A stretch of 64,000 bases of DNA from UBA10518 sp022837185 (lineage in GTDB: Bacteria; Desulfobacterota; Desulfobulbia; Desulfobulbales; Desulfobulbaceae): assembly GCA_034007705.1 (NCBI GenBank), contig JAVEQK010000003.1:62001-126000 (forward strand), in the 5' to 3' direction. The notes beneath the pieces are model-generated. The model was not told where the DNA came from, made no database searches, and saw only the letters and a program-made list of their open reading frames with translations. Below, piece by piece: positions 17,660-25,009 of the stretch (position 1 is its first letter; each line of letters starts with the position of its first letter). Made by a program: the position numbers and the translations under genes.

Positions 17660-18300
17660 AATTCTTTATTGATACCGCCAACATAGAAGAAATAAAAAAG
17701 GGCCTTGCAATGGGCATGGTCGACGGGGTCACGACAAACCCTTCCCTGGTGGCCAAGGAGCAGCGGCCCTTTGCGGACATCCTGCGCGATATCCTCGCCA
17801 TCGTTGACGGCCCGGTCAGCGCCGAAGTCGTCAGCCTGGAGGCGGACGGCATGGTCAGCGAGGCGCGGGAACTGGCAAAGTTCGGCAGCAACATCGTCGT
17901 CAAGGTTCCGATGACCGAAGAGGGCCTGAAAGCGGTGCGGCGGCTTGCCGACGAAAACATCAAGACCAACGTCACCCTGGTGTTTTCCGCCACCCAGGCG
18001 CTGCTGGCGGCCAAGGCCGGCGCGGCCTACATCAGCCCTTTTGTCGGCCGGCTGGACGACATATCCCACACGGGCATGAACCTGATCGGCGACATCCTGA
18101 CGATCAACCGCAATTACGGCTTTGCCGCCGAGGTCATCGTGGCGTCGGTGCGCAATCCCCTCCATGTCCTGGAAGCGGCATTAATGGGAGCGGAGATCGC
18201 CACGATCCCCTACAAGGTCATTGCCCAGCTGGCCAGACACCCGCTCACCGATGCCGGCATGGAGAAATTTCTCGCCGACTGGGAGAAAAGGCGGAAATAG
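17656..18300 (+). CDS. Transaldolase / fructose-6-phosphate aldolase family (TalC/MipB type)
   Basis: A 214-residue short-form transaldolase. The Schiff-base lysine is K83 in IVVKVPMT, preceded by DGVTTNPSLV; SPFVGRLDD and the VIVASVRN strand are further family marks. Members interconvert pentose-phosphate intermediates or cleave fructose 6-phosphate, and sequence alone does not separate the two; the length and motifs favour the microbial transaldolase subgroup. It starts inside the YHS protein stop codon. Confidence 0.9.
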   Translation: MKFFIDTANIEEIKKGLAMGMVDGVTTNPSLVAKEQRPFADILRDILAIVDGPVSAEVVSLEADGMVSEARELAKFGSNIVVKVPMTEEGLKAVRRLADENIKTNVTLVFSATQALLAAKAGAAYISPFVGRLDDISHTGMNLIGDILTINRNYGFAAEVIVASVRNPLHVLEAALMGAEIATIPYKVIAQLARHPLTDAGMEKFLADWEKRRK

Positions 18301-18305
18301 GGGCC

Positions 18306-18983
18306 ATGCCGGTGAAGATATTCCTGCCGTTGCTCTTTTTTCTGCTGATTTCCGGTCCGCCGGCGGCAGCGGCGGACATCTACGTGTACGTGGACGACAA
18401 CGGGGTCAGCCATTATACCAATGTTCCGACCGGCAGCCGCTACAAGCCCATGCGCCTGGGACGCCTGAACACGCCCCGGGAAAATAGGGCCGGCCGGCCG
18501 GCATCGGCCGGGAAGGGGACGGTTTCCCGGAATCCGGCCCGGTATGACCACCACATCCGGGAGGCGGCCCTGTCGCACAGGATCGATCCCCTCCTGATCA
18601 AGGCCATAATCCATACCGAATCCAATTTCGACCCCCATGCCGTTTCGCACCAGGGCGCACAGGGACTGATGCAGCTCATGCCGGGAACCGCAAAGCTGAT
18701 GCGGGTGAGGAATCCCTTTGATCCGGCGGAAAATATCCTCGGCGGCACCCGGTATTTCCGTCAGTTGCTCAATTCGTACGAGGGGGACCTGGCCCTGAGC
18801 CTCGCCGCCTACAATGCCGGCCCGGGGAGGGTGGCGAAAAACGGCCCCGTGCCGGGAATCAGGGAAACAAGGGAGTACGTCGACAGGGTGATCCAGCGGT
18901 ATCGCTCGTACCAGCAGAAATCAGGCGCTTCCATGTCAATGACGGAAAACATCAATGTGCATAAGCTGGTAACGGTGAATTAA
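18306..18983 (+). CDS. Lytic transglycosylase with N-terminal DUF4124-like domain
   Basis: It likely cleaves peptidoglycan glycan strands in the periplasm, forming 1,6-anhydro ends. The 225 residues have a signal peptide (about 1-22), a short DUF4124-like segment (ADIYVYVDDNGVSHYTN), then an SLT domain. E105 in IHTESNFDP is the catalytic glutamate, followed by QGLMQLMPGTA, GGTRYF and LSLAAYNAGPG, all SLT signatures. It lies 5 bp downstream of the transaldolase and 5 bp upstream of pgsA. Confidence 0.9.
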   Translation: MPVKIFLPLLFFLLISGPPAAAADIYVYVDDNGVSHYTNVPTGSRYKPMRLGRLNTPRENRAGRPASAGKGTVSRNPARYDHHIREAALSHRIDPLLIKAIIHTESNFDPHAVSHQGAQGLMQLMPGTAKLMRVRNPFDPAENILGGTRYFRQLLNSYEGDLALSLAAYNAGPGRVAKNGPVPGIRETREYVDRVIQRYRSYQQKSGASMSMTENINVHKLVTVN

Positions 18984-18988
18984 ATATT

Positions 18989-19558
18989 GTGGACCAGGTC
19001 TTCAATCTTCCCAATTCCATAACCGCTTTCCGCTTCCTGCTCGCGGCCGTGCTGGCGGGAATGCTTTTCCTGGAGCAGACCCTCTGGCTGGGGTTCTTTT
19101 CCTGCCTGGTCTTCATCATTGCCGCCGGCAGCGATTGGGTGGACGGCTATTTTGCCCGCCGCTACAAGAGCGAAACGGTGCTGGGCCAGCTGATGGACCC
19201 GTTGGCGGACAAGGTCCTGGTCGCCACCGCCCTGATCATGCTCATTCCCCTGGGCAGGATCCCGGCATGGCTGGCCCTGCTGATTCTCTGCCGGGAGATC
19301 ATCATAACCGGCCTGCGGGGCGTGGCCGCTTCATCGGGGATTGTCGTAGCCGCCAGCGGACTGGGCAAGATCAAGTCGATTACCCAGTACATAGGACTGG
19401 GCGTCCTGATTTTTCCCCTGGATATGTTTGATCTGCCATTTCTGCATCGTCTCGGCCTGCTGATCATGTACGTCTCGCTGATCCTGACGATCTGGTCCGG
19501 GATCGACTATTTCCTGAAGCTGAAAAACCTCTTTCTCGCGCCGCCGGGCAAGCGTTAG
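18989..19558 (+). CDS. pgsA: CDP-diacylglycerol-glycerol-3-phosphate 3-phosphatidyltransferase
   Basis: An inner-membrane enzyme that makes phosphatidylglycerol phosphate. The GTG-started 189-residue protein contains the full CDP-alcohol phosphotransferase motif D52-G53-x2-A56-R57-x8-G66-x3-D70-x3-D74, and about five membrane helices. The N-terminus NLPNSITAFRFLLA is typical of PgsA. It is the last gene of the long plus-strand block and converges on the ABC transporter operon. Confidence 0.92.
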   Translation: MDQVFNLPNSITAFRFLLAAVLAGMLFLEQTLWLGFFSCLVFIIAAGSDWVDGYFARRYKSETVLGQLMDPLADKVLVATALIMLIPLGRIPAWLALLILCREIIITGLRGVAASSGIVVAASGLGKIKSITQYIGLGVLIFPLDMFDLPFLHRLGLLIMYVSLILTIWSGIDYFLKLKNLFLAPPGKR

Positions 19559-19642
19559 GCAGGCGCGGGGTGTTCGGTTCCGCCCTCAGGGATGGGGGCG
19601 CGGGGCGCAAACCCGGCCGCCGGGACGACCGCCGCCGCCGAA

Positions 19643-20527
19643 TCAGGCATGACCGCGGTTCAGGTGTTTCTCCAGGGCGCGGACCGACAGCGACAGGACG
19701 AGGCAGAGGATGAGGTACATCAGGGTGACGGTCAACCATATCTCGATGGTCAGCTGAGTGGAGGACATGATCTGCAGGCCCTGGAAGGTCAGTTCCTGGA
19801 TCGAGATGACCGAAACAATGGCGGAATATTTGATGGTATTGATGAACTCGTTGGCCAGCGGGGGCAGGACCTTTCTGCCGGCCTGGGGAAGAATGATCCA
19901 CACCAGCTGCTGACCCCGGGAAAGGCCCAGGGCATAGGACGCCTCCCACTGGCCCTTTTCAACCGATTCCAAACCCGCCCGGACTATCTCGGTAATATAG
20001 GCGCCCTGGAAAAGGGCTATGGTCAGGACCCCGGAAAAAAAAGAAGTGAACAGGTTCGGACCGGCGGAAAACCGGGCGATCCAGGTCTGCGCGGCCGGGG
20101 GCAGGCCCCGGATGAACTCCTCGATGCCGAGCATCGGCAGCACCTGGGAGCTGACAAAGAAGTAAAAAATGAACACCAGGACCAACTGCGGGGTGTTGCG
20201 GATCAACTCCACATACAATCCCGCGGTCAGGCGGAACAGGAGCCGCCGGCTGGTGCGCATCAGGCCGAACACCAGGCCGAGAGCCGCCGCCAGCAGAGTG
20301 GCCCAGACGCTCAATCTGATGGTGGTGTAGAGACCCTCCAGCAGGAGGTTGGCGACCCAGCGCTCCTGTTCGTGGTCATACCGGACCAGATAGGTCGGAA
20401 TGATGCTCCACTGCCACCGGTAGTTGAGGGCAACGGTCAGCCGGTAGATGATGTACGCGGCCAGCCCCAGCAGCAGAAGCGTCAGGGCGGCATCCAGCGG
20501 GGTAACGCGTTTTTTCTTCCAGTGCAC
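19643..20527 (-). CDS. Polar amino-acid ABC transporter permease (distal)
   Basis: This inner-membrane permease belongs to the HisM/GlnP/AapQ-M family. The GTG start at 20527 is preceded by AGGAGA at good spacing; the open frame continues 108 bp further. The 294 residues hold an N-terminal helix (about 12-32), a periplasmic stretch, and the permease domain with VELIRNTPQLVLVF and the EAA loop QWEASYALGLSRGQ, where the ATPase docks. It is the last gene of the operon, separated from the binding-protein gene by a strong stem-loop. Confidence 0.88.
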   Translation of the reverse strand: MHWKKKRVTPLDAALTLLLLGLAAYIIYRLTVALNYRWQWSIIPTYLVRYDHEQERWVANLLLEGLYTTIRLSVWATLLAAALGLVFGLMRTSRRLLFRLTAGLYVELIRNTPQLVLVFIFYFFVSSQVLPMLGIEEFIRGLPPAAQTWIARFSAGPNLFTSFFSGVLTIALFQGAYITEIVRAGLESVEKGQWEASYALGLSRGQQLVWIILPQAGRKVLPPLANEFINTIKYSAIVSVISIQELTFQGLQIMSSTQLTIEIWLTVTLMYLILCLVLSLSVRALEKHLNRGHA

Positions 20528-20551
20528 CTGTTTCTCCTGCCGTCGGCAAAG

Positions 20552-20588
20552 GCAGCCGCCCGGAAAGCAGGTGGATTCGGGCGGCTGC
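20552..20588 (-). other. 11-bp perfect stem-loop after the binding-protein gene
   Basis: GCAGCCGCCCG, a 15-nt loop, CGGGCGGCTGC form an uninterrupted 11-bp stem in the 73-bp gap between the binding protein and the distal permease. No real T-tract follows (only CTTTGCC), so mRNA protection or partial attenuation is more likely than full termination. Confidence 0.6.
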
Positions 20589-20600
20589 AGAAGTGCGGGT

Positions 20601-21434
20601 TTATTCCACCTGGTCGGCCCAGTCCCTGGTTTCAAACCAGTAGTGATGGCGTTCGGCCAGCCACCCTTCCTCCTGCACCACCGTTATCCAGCTGTTCAAA
20701 AAGGCAAGTGTGTCGACGTCGCCCTTGCGCAGGGCGAAACCGATGGGTTCCCGGGTGAAGATCCCGGTAACCGGCAGGAAAAGGGATTCCGGGTATTTGA
20801 GCGCCTCGAACGCCGGCCTGGGAGCCGAGCCGACCACCGCATGCACATTGGCGTTGCGCAGTTCCTGGTAGGCCTGGGCCTCGTCGTCAAACAGCCTGAG
20901 CCCGGCATTGGGCATGTATTTCTTTGCCGCCGTTACCGCGGTGGTTCCCAGCTTGCAGGCGATCTGCACTTCCGGGGAGTTGAAGTCTTCCAGCGAGGTA
21001 AAACCGCCGGCCAGCTTTTTTGAGGCGACGATGGCCATGCCGGAATAATCGTAGGGAACGGTGAAGTTCACTTTCAGGGCCCTCTTGGGCTGAATGCCCA
21101 TGCCGCCGATGATCACATCGAACTTGCCGGTCAGCAGAGAGGGTATGATGCCGGCCCATTTGGTCGGCACGAACTCGACCTTGACGCCCATATCCTCAGC
21201 CAGCCGCGTGGCCACGTCTATTTCGAAGCCGATGTATCTGCCGGTTTTGTCCTTCATGGCCCAGGGGAGGAACGTGTCCATGCCGACGCGCAGCACCCCC
21301 CTTTTCAGAATCTGCTCCAGGGTCGATTCCCGGCTCAGCTGCTGCCGGAGGTCCTCGGCGCCGGCCGGGCCGCAGCCGGTACCGGTCAGGGAGAAGAGGA
21401 TGAAAAAGACAGCGGACAGGACAGGTATTCGCAT
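20601..21434 (-). CDS. Polar amino-acid ABC transporter substrate-binding protein
   Basis: An SBP_bac_3 family periplasmic receptor of 277 residues. The domain has the usual GVLRVGMDTFLPWAMKD opening, YIGFEIDVATRLAE (ligand carboxylate site) and IIGGMGIQPKRA (arginine contact to the amino acid). The signal region ends GTGCGPAGAED; the cysteine has an atypical glycine at -3, so it could be either a lipoprotein or cleaved after AGA. The family (FliY/HisJ/AapJ-like) binds glutamate, glutamine, cystine or basic amino acids; I cannot specify the ligand. Confidence 0.88.
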   Translation of the reverse strand: MRIPVLSAVFFILFSLTGTGCGPAGAEDLRQQLSRESTLEQILKRGVLRVGMDTFLPWAMKDKTGRYIGFEIDVATRLAEDMGVKVEFVPTKWAGIIPSLLTGKFDVIIGGMGIQPKRALKVNFTVPYDYSGMAIVASKKLAGGFTSLEDFNSPEVQIACKLGTTAVTAAKKYMPNAGLRLFDDEAQAYQELRNANVHAVVGSAPRPAFEALKYPESLFLPVTGIFTREPIGFALRKGDVDTLAFLNSWITVVQEEGWLAERHHYWFETRDWADQVE

Positions 21435-21472
21435 GGGTTCCTCCTTCGGGTTTGCCCCCGGCAGGGCGGGGT

Positions 21473-22213
21473 TCAGAGTATCTGGTCGAGAAATGACCGG
21501 GTCCGTTCCTTTGCCGGGCGGGAAAAAAACATTTCAGTGGCGCATTCCTCAATGATTGTTCCCGCATCCATGAAGATGACCCGGTTGCTGACTTCACGGG
21601 CAAATCCCATTTCATGGGTCACGACGATCATGGTCATCCCTTCCCGGGCCAGTTTTTTCATGACGGCGAGGACTTCGCCGATCATTTCCGGATCCAGGGC
21701 GCTGGTGGCCTCGTCGAACAGCATCAGCCGCGGATTCATGGCCAGGGCCCGGGCAATGGCAACCCGCTGCTGCTGGCCGCCGGAAAGCTGATCGGGGAAG
21801 CTGTGCGCCCGGTTCGCCATCCCAACCTTGGCCAGCACGTCCATGGCCGTCGCCTCCGCTTCGGAGCGCGGCTTCTTCTGCACCCTTCGCTGGGCAATGG
21901 TGACGTTGCTGAGGACGTCCATGTGCGGGAAGAGATTGAAGTGCTGGAAAACCATGCCCACTTCCTTGCGAATCGCCAGGCGGTTGGCCGGATTGTCATC
22001 CAGGGGAATGGAATCGATGACGATGGTGCCCCTGTCTACTTCCTCCAGGCCGTTGAGACAGCGTAGAAAGGTGGACTTCCCGGCGCCGGAGGGGCCGACG
22101 ACCACCACCACCTCTCCCCGGCGGACCCGGGTGGTAAAATCGGCGAGGGCGACGACGCCGTTGGCAAAAGTCTTATGGAGATGTTCGGCGACAACAATAT
22201 GGTCCGAAGTCAT
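21473..22213 (-). CDS. Polar amino-acid ABC transporter ATP-binding protein
   Basis: A 246-residue GlnQ/HisP-type ATPase. Walker A GPSGAGKST (40-48), a Q-loop near GMVFQHFNLFPHM, the signature LSGGQQQR, Walker B LMLFDEATSALDPE and the H-loop in VVTHEMGFA are all intact. It sits between the zinc-finger microprotein and the binding protein. It should serve both permeases of the operon as the only ATPase present. Confidence 0.92.
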   Translation of the reverse strand: MTSDHIVVAEHLHKTFANGVVALADFTTRVRRGEVVVVVGPSGAGKSTFLRCLNGLEEVDRGTIVIDSIPLDDNPANRLAIRKEVGMVFQHFNLFPHMDVLSNVTIAQRRVQKKPRSEAEATAMDVLAKVGMANRAHSFPDQLSGGQQQRVAIARALAMNPRLMLFDEATSALDPEMIGEVLAVMKKLAREGMTMIVVTHEMGFAREVSNRVIFMDAGTIIEECATEMFFSRPAKERTRSFLDQIL

Positions 22214-22348
22214 GAGGCAGGGTGGTCCGGAACACAGGGGCCCGGCGTGAAGGGCTGTCTCCCTCTCCGGGGCCGGAACGGGGACCGTCCGGCCGCCGCC
22301 TTTACCCGGCCCGGCGGGATGGGGAGCGGAATGAGTCCGGCCGCTGCT

Positions 22349-22531
22349 TCACTCAGCATCAACATACCCGGTGCCGTTGCAGGTAGGGCAGGGAATGGTG
22401 GGGGTGCAGTGGCAGTCCTCCCAATCTTCTCCGACCTGGCTGCCGCGCCATTCCGAATCACACACGCAGGTGCCTTCGATTTCCTTTTTGCCGTTGCAGT
22501 CAGGACAGACGATTTTTTTTTCTTCACTCAT
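22349..22531 (-). CDS. 60-residue DnaJ zinc-finger-like protein
   Basis: This tiny cysteine-rich protein begins MSEEKKIVCPDCNGK and ends CPTCNGTGYVDAE. The two CxxCxG repeats match the zinc modules of DnaJ-type domains, with further cysteines between (CVC and CHC). A GGAG ribosome site is correctly spaced before the ATG, and the frame has no competing longer gene, so I regard it as real. It lies inside the amino-acid ABC transporter operon, between the first permease and the ATPase. Function is unknown; zinc binding is inferred. Confidence 0.7.
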   Translation of the reverse strand: MSEEKKIVCPDCNGKKEIEGTCVCDSEWRGSQVGEDWEDCHCTPTIPCPTCNGTGYVDAE

Positions 22532-22676
22532 CGATTGGTCTCCTTCGCTTCAATGATTTCCAGGTTCGGTATCCGGGTAAGCGTTTCTATAATATTCAGT
22601 ATCAGCGCGGCTGTAAAAAGAAAAATGAGGTATGCCCGGGAGGTCAGGGGGAAAGGGGCGGCCGCGCGCCCTCCCG

Positions 22677-23519
22677 TCAGGCGGGGCGAAAACGGCGCTC
22701 CAGGAAGGCGGCGAACAGCGACAGGGAAAGGGTGACGGCCAGATACAGCAGGGCGACGGTGAACCAGATTTCAAAGGTGAGAAACGTTTCGGCGATAATG
22801 GCCTGGGCCTGCATGGTCAGGTCGTAGATGGCTATGGTGCTGACCAGGGCCGAATCCTTGACCAGGGAGACGGCCTGGCCGGTGAGGGGCGGCAGGGTCC
22901 GGCGAATCGCCTGGGGCAGAACGATGAACCGGTACGTATCGGCTACGCTCAGGCCGAGACTGTACGAGGCTTCCCACTGTCCCCGGGGCAGTCCGGTTAT
23001 GCCGGCGCGGATGATTTCCGAGGCATAGGCTCCTTCAAAGAGGCTCAGGGCGAGAACCGCCGAGGGAAAGCGGTTGAGGCCAAGAGCCGGTCCCAGAACG
23101 AAATAGATAAAGAAAATCTGGATCAGCAGGGGAGTGTTGCGGACGATTTCCAGGTACAGCCGGGCGGCGCTCCTGCCGACAAAGGAATCGGACAGGCGCA
23201 GCAGGGCGGCAACGAGCCCGACAACAAAGGCGAACAGCAGGCTGACGGCGGAAATCTGCAGGGTGACCGCCAATCCCTTCAGGAGCGGCCCGGCGTGCAG
23301 GCCGTGGGCGTCGCGGCTGAGCAGATAGCCGGGCACCTGGCCCCAGTGCCAGGTGTAGCCCGAACTCCCGAAGCTTTCGGTAAAAAACCAGGCGGCGAGG
23401 GCGATCAGGAGCAGGAACTGGAAGATGTCAAACAGTGGGGAGCGCAGCAGGCGGCGCCAGCCTCGGGTTGCCGGGACGGTCCCTGGCGGACGGGGGGCGG
23501 ATTTGGTTTGGTTTTGCAT
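22677..23519 (-). CDS. Polar amino-acid ABC transporter permease (proximal)
   Basis: The first gene of the transporter operon. From the ATG at 23519 it encodes 280 residues, AapQ/GltJ-like, with an N-terminal helix, the YLEIVRNTPLLIQIFF segment and the EAA loop QWEASYSLGLSVADTY. It is clearly homologous to the distal permease at 19643, and the two probably form a heterodimeric pore. Two in-frame starts lie upstream (23555 and 23591); no strong ribosome site separates them, so the start is uncertain. Confidence 0.85.
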   Translation of the reverse strand: MQNQTKSAPRPPGTVPATRGWRRLLRSPLFDIFQFLLLIALAAWFFTESFGSSGYTWHWGQVPGYLLSRDAHGLHAGPLLKGLAVTLQISAVSLLFAFVVGLVAALLRLSDSFVGRSAARLYLEIVRNTPLLIQIFFIYFVLGPALGLNRFPSAVLALSLFEGAYASEIIRAGITGLPRGQWEASYSLGLSVADTYRFIVLPQAIRRTLPPLTGQAVSLVKDSALVSTIAIYDLTMQAQAIIAETFLTFEIWFTVALLYLAVTLSLSLFAAFLERRFRPA

Positions 23520-23634
23520 GCAGGGCTGGTATACTGTTGTACGGTGATGACCCATGACAGTGTAATCCGCCCTGCCTTGTCGTGTCAGCATTTTTATTCA
23601 GGGTCCGGGTAAATTCCGCCTTCCAGGTATCTGC

Positions 23635-24174
23635 ATGCCCAGATTGTTTGTCGCCATTGATCTGCCGGCCAGGATAAAGGAGCAGTTGTCCGCTCTGAGC
23701 TGCGGTTTGCCGGGCGCCCGCTGGATCGCCCCTGAACAGATGCATCTGACCGTCAGATTCATCGGCGAGGTCGACAGCAGGATCTTTCAGCGTGTTCGCG
23801 AGGCCCTGACGGAGGTGAGGGGCGAGCCGTTCCCTTTGCGGCTGGAGGGTATCGGATTTTTCCCGCCGCGGGGCCATCCGCGAGTGGTGTGGGTGGGCAT
23901 CCGCAGGAGCGACGAGCTTGTCCGGCTGCGCAAACGGATCGAGTCGATCCTGGTCCGCTCCGGGCTGGAGCCGGAAGGCCGCAAGTACTCGCCCCATATA
24001 ACCCTGGCCAGGCTGAACAACACTCCCGGCTCCCGGATCGGCGCCTACCTCGCCCATAACGGTCTTTTCCGGACCGAAGAGTTTACGGTCCGGGAATTCA
24101 ATCTGTATTCCAGTGTGCTCAACAACAGAGGGGCCAGGCACTACATCGAGCAGGAATATCCCCTCGACCAGTAA
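23635..24174 (+). CDS. thpR: RNA 2',3'-cyclic phosphodiesterase (2H family)
   Basis: The 179-residue LigT-like protein carries both catalytic HxT motifs: HLTV at H37 and HITL at H121, separated by the typical distance. Family members open 2',3'-cyclic phosphate RNA ends and show reversible 2'-5' ligase activity in vitro; the physiological role is poorly known. It is divergent from the transporter operon, with a 115-bp shared region in which I see no convincing promoter. Confidence 0.9.
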   Translation: MPRLFVAIDLPARIKEQLSALSCGLPGARWIAPEQMHLTVRFIGEVDSRIFQRVREALTEVRGEPFPLRLEGIGFFPPRGHPRVVWVGIRRSDELVRLRKRIESILVRSGLEPEGRKYSPHITLARLNNTPGSRIGAYLAHNGLFRTEEFTVREFNLYSSVLNNRGARHYIEQEYPLDQ

Positions 24175-24216
24175 GATGCGGCATCCTCGCCGCCGCTGAT
24201 TCCCGGCCGGCTGCCG

Positions 24217-24246
24217 TTGACTTTTGCCGGCGGGTGCGCGTATAAT
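24217..24246 (+). promoter_or_regulatory. Strong sigma-70-type promoter
   Basis: TTGACT (24217-24222), 18 bp, then a perfect TATAAT (24241-24246). Transcription should start near 24253, roughly 197 nt before the two-CW protein ATG, giving an unusually long leader. Confidence 0.65.
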
Positions 24247-24282
24247 GCAATGAGAATAATTCTTAGTGATACCGGCCCAAGG

Positions 24283-24326
24283 GGGACCCCGGGAAAGCCG
24301 GGATTGTCGTCCTTGTCCCTTTTTTT
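24283..24326 (+). terminator. Terminator-like attenuator in the two-CW leader
   Basis: GGGAC (24283-24287) can pair with GTCCC (24315-24319), enclosing a perfect CCCGG-GAAAG-CCGGG hairpin (24288-24302), and is followed at once by seven T residues (24320-24326). It lies about 70 nt after the predicted transcript start and before the coding region, so it may be an attenuator or the end of a small RNA of about 70 nt. Confidence 0.5.
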
Positions 24327-24449
24327 CCCTCCGCAAACGGGAAAGGAGAAACGGGAGCCGGCGGTGCATCGGTCGGCAGCGGCCGTTCCGCCTCCCTGCG
24401 GCAGGGTGGTTTCGGTGACCGGTTTCATTGAACAGTGAGGAGATCGACG

Positions 24450-24707
24450 ATGTCTTTACCCCGTGGCGGGGCATGTTGGGAAATAATGGTGTGCAAGGAA
24501 GGCGAAGGATGCCCTGTCCGGAACCGCTCCGCCGGCAAGTGCTGGGAAAAAGGGGTTGAGGCCGGCGGCCACCCCTGGGCAGCCGGCATCTGCAGGGAAT
24601 GTATTGTCTATCTGCTCCGGAACAAAAGAGAGCTGTTTTCGGAGGAGGAACTCCGGGCACTGGCCGAACGCAGGGTTTCCTGCTCCTGTTTTCTGCTCAG
24701 GTCATGA
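24450..24707 (+). CDS. Two-CW-type small cysteine-rich protein
   Basis: 85 residues from the ATG preceded by GAGGAGA. Two Cys-Trp units are visible (ACWEIMVCKEGEGCP and GKCWEKG), then CRECIVYLL and a terminal SCSCF, which resembles the two-CW family of presumed metal-binding proteins. No signal peptide or membrane helix is seen. Its biochemical role is unknown; the long structured leader suggests regulated synthesis. Confidence 0.6.
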   Translation: MSLPRGGACWEIMVCKEGEGCPVRNRSAGKCWEKGVEAGGHPWAAGICRECIVYLLRNKRELFSEEELRALAERRVSCSCFLLRS

Positions 24708-25009
24708 ACGACGCCGCGGATGAAGAACTGCCGGGGGGTGGCGATGCCCGACCGTTCAGGGCCTATCGGGGCATTTGAACAGTTTGCTTGACGCCGGCCC
24801 GATTGTGATCTATCCTATACGGGTTAATTGAAAGAAAGCCGAACCTGCGCAAGACAGGGACGGAAAGCCGATGTCCTTTGGAACGGCCGGGCTGTTTTGC
24901 TGCACAGTGGCGCGGCTGGATCCTCTCTTTCCTGTCAGACCCGGGGACAGGCCGTCCAAAGCATTGTCCACTTCCAGCCCCGACAGGTTCTGCTGTCGAA
25001 GGAATCCCC
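24708..25009 (+). promoter_or_regulatory. Promoter and structured leader of the B12 radical SAM gene
   Basis: This 302-bp non-coding stretch holds a promoter, TTGACG (24788-24793), 17 bp, TATCCT (24811-24816), followed by the candidate riboswitch described separately. Two downstream hairpins follow: CCTGTC/GACAGG (24931-24936 with 24946-24951) and CGACAG/CTGTCG (24981-24986 with 24993-24998). The second ends directly before the AAGGAA ribosome site. CCTGTC at 24931 can instead pair with GACAGG at 24982-24987, giving two exclusive folds. Confidence 0.5.
24831..24900 (+). ncRNA. Candidate GEMM-type (cyclic dinucleotide) riboswitch
   Basis: The core GAACC, GNRA-capped stem (CCTGC-GCAA-G with CAGG closing, 24844-24858), then GGACGGAAAGCC (24858-24869) closely follows the GEMM-I pattern AAACC, tetraloop stem, GGACGCAAAGCC. 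A second stem GCCG (24867-24870) with CGGC (24884-24887) follows, and AGCC (24837-24840) can close with GGCT (24890-24893). The second arm is shorter than usual and the core has a G where C is usual. It begins about 10 nt after the predicted transcript start. This is recognised by eye; a covariance-model search is needed to confirm it. Confidence 0.5.

Noticed and set aside
24288..24302. CCCGG-GAAAG-CCGGG as a second GEMM-type core
   Set aside because: It shares only GAAAGCC with the consensus and lacks the AAACC segment and GNRA stem; the T-tract points to a terminator instead.
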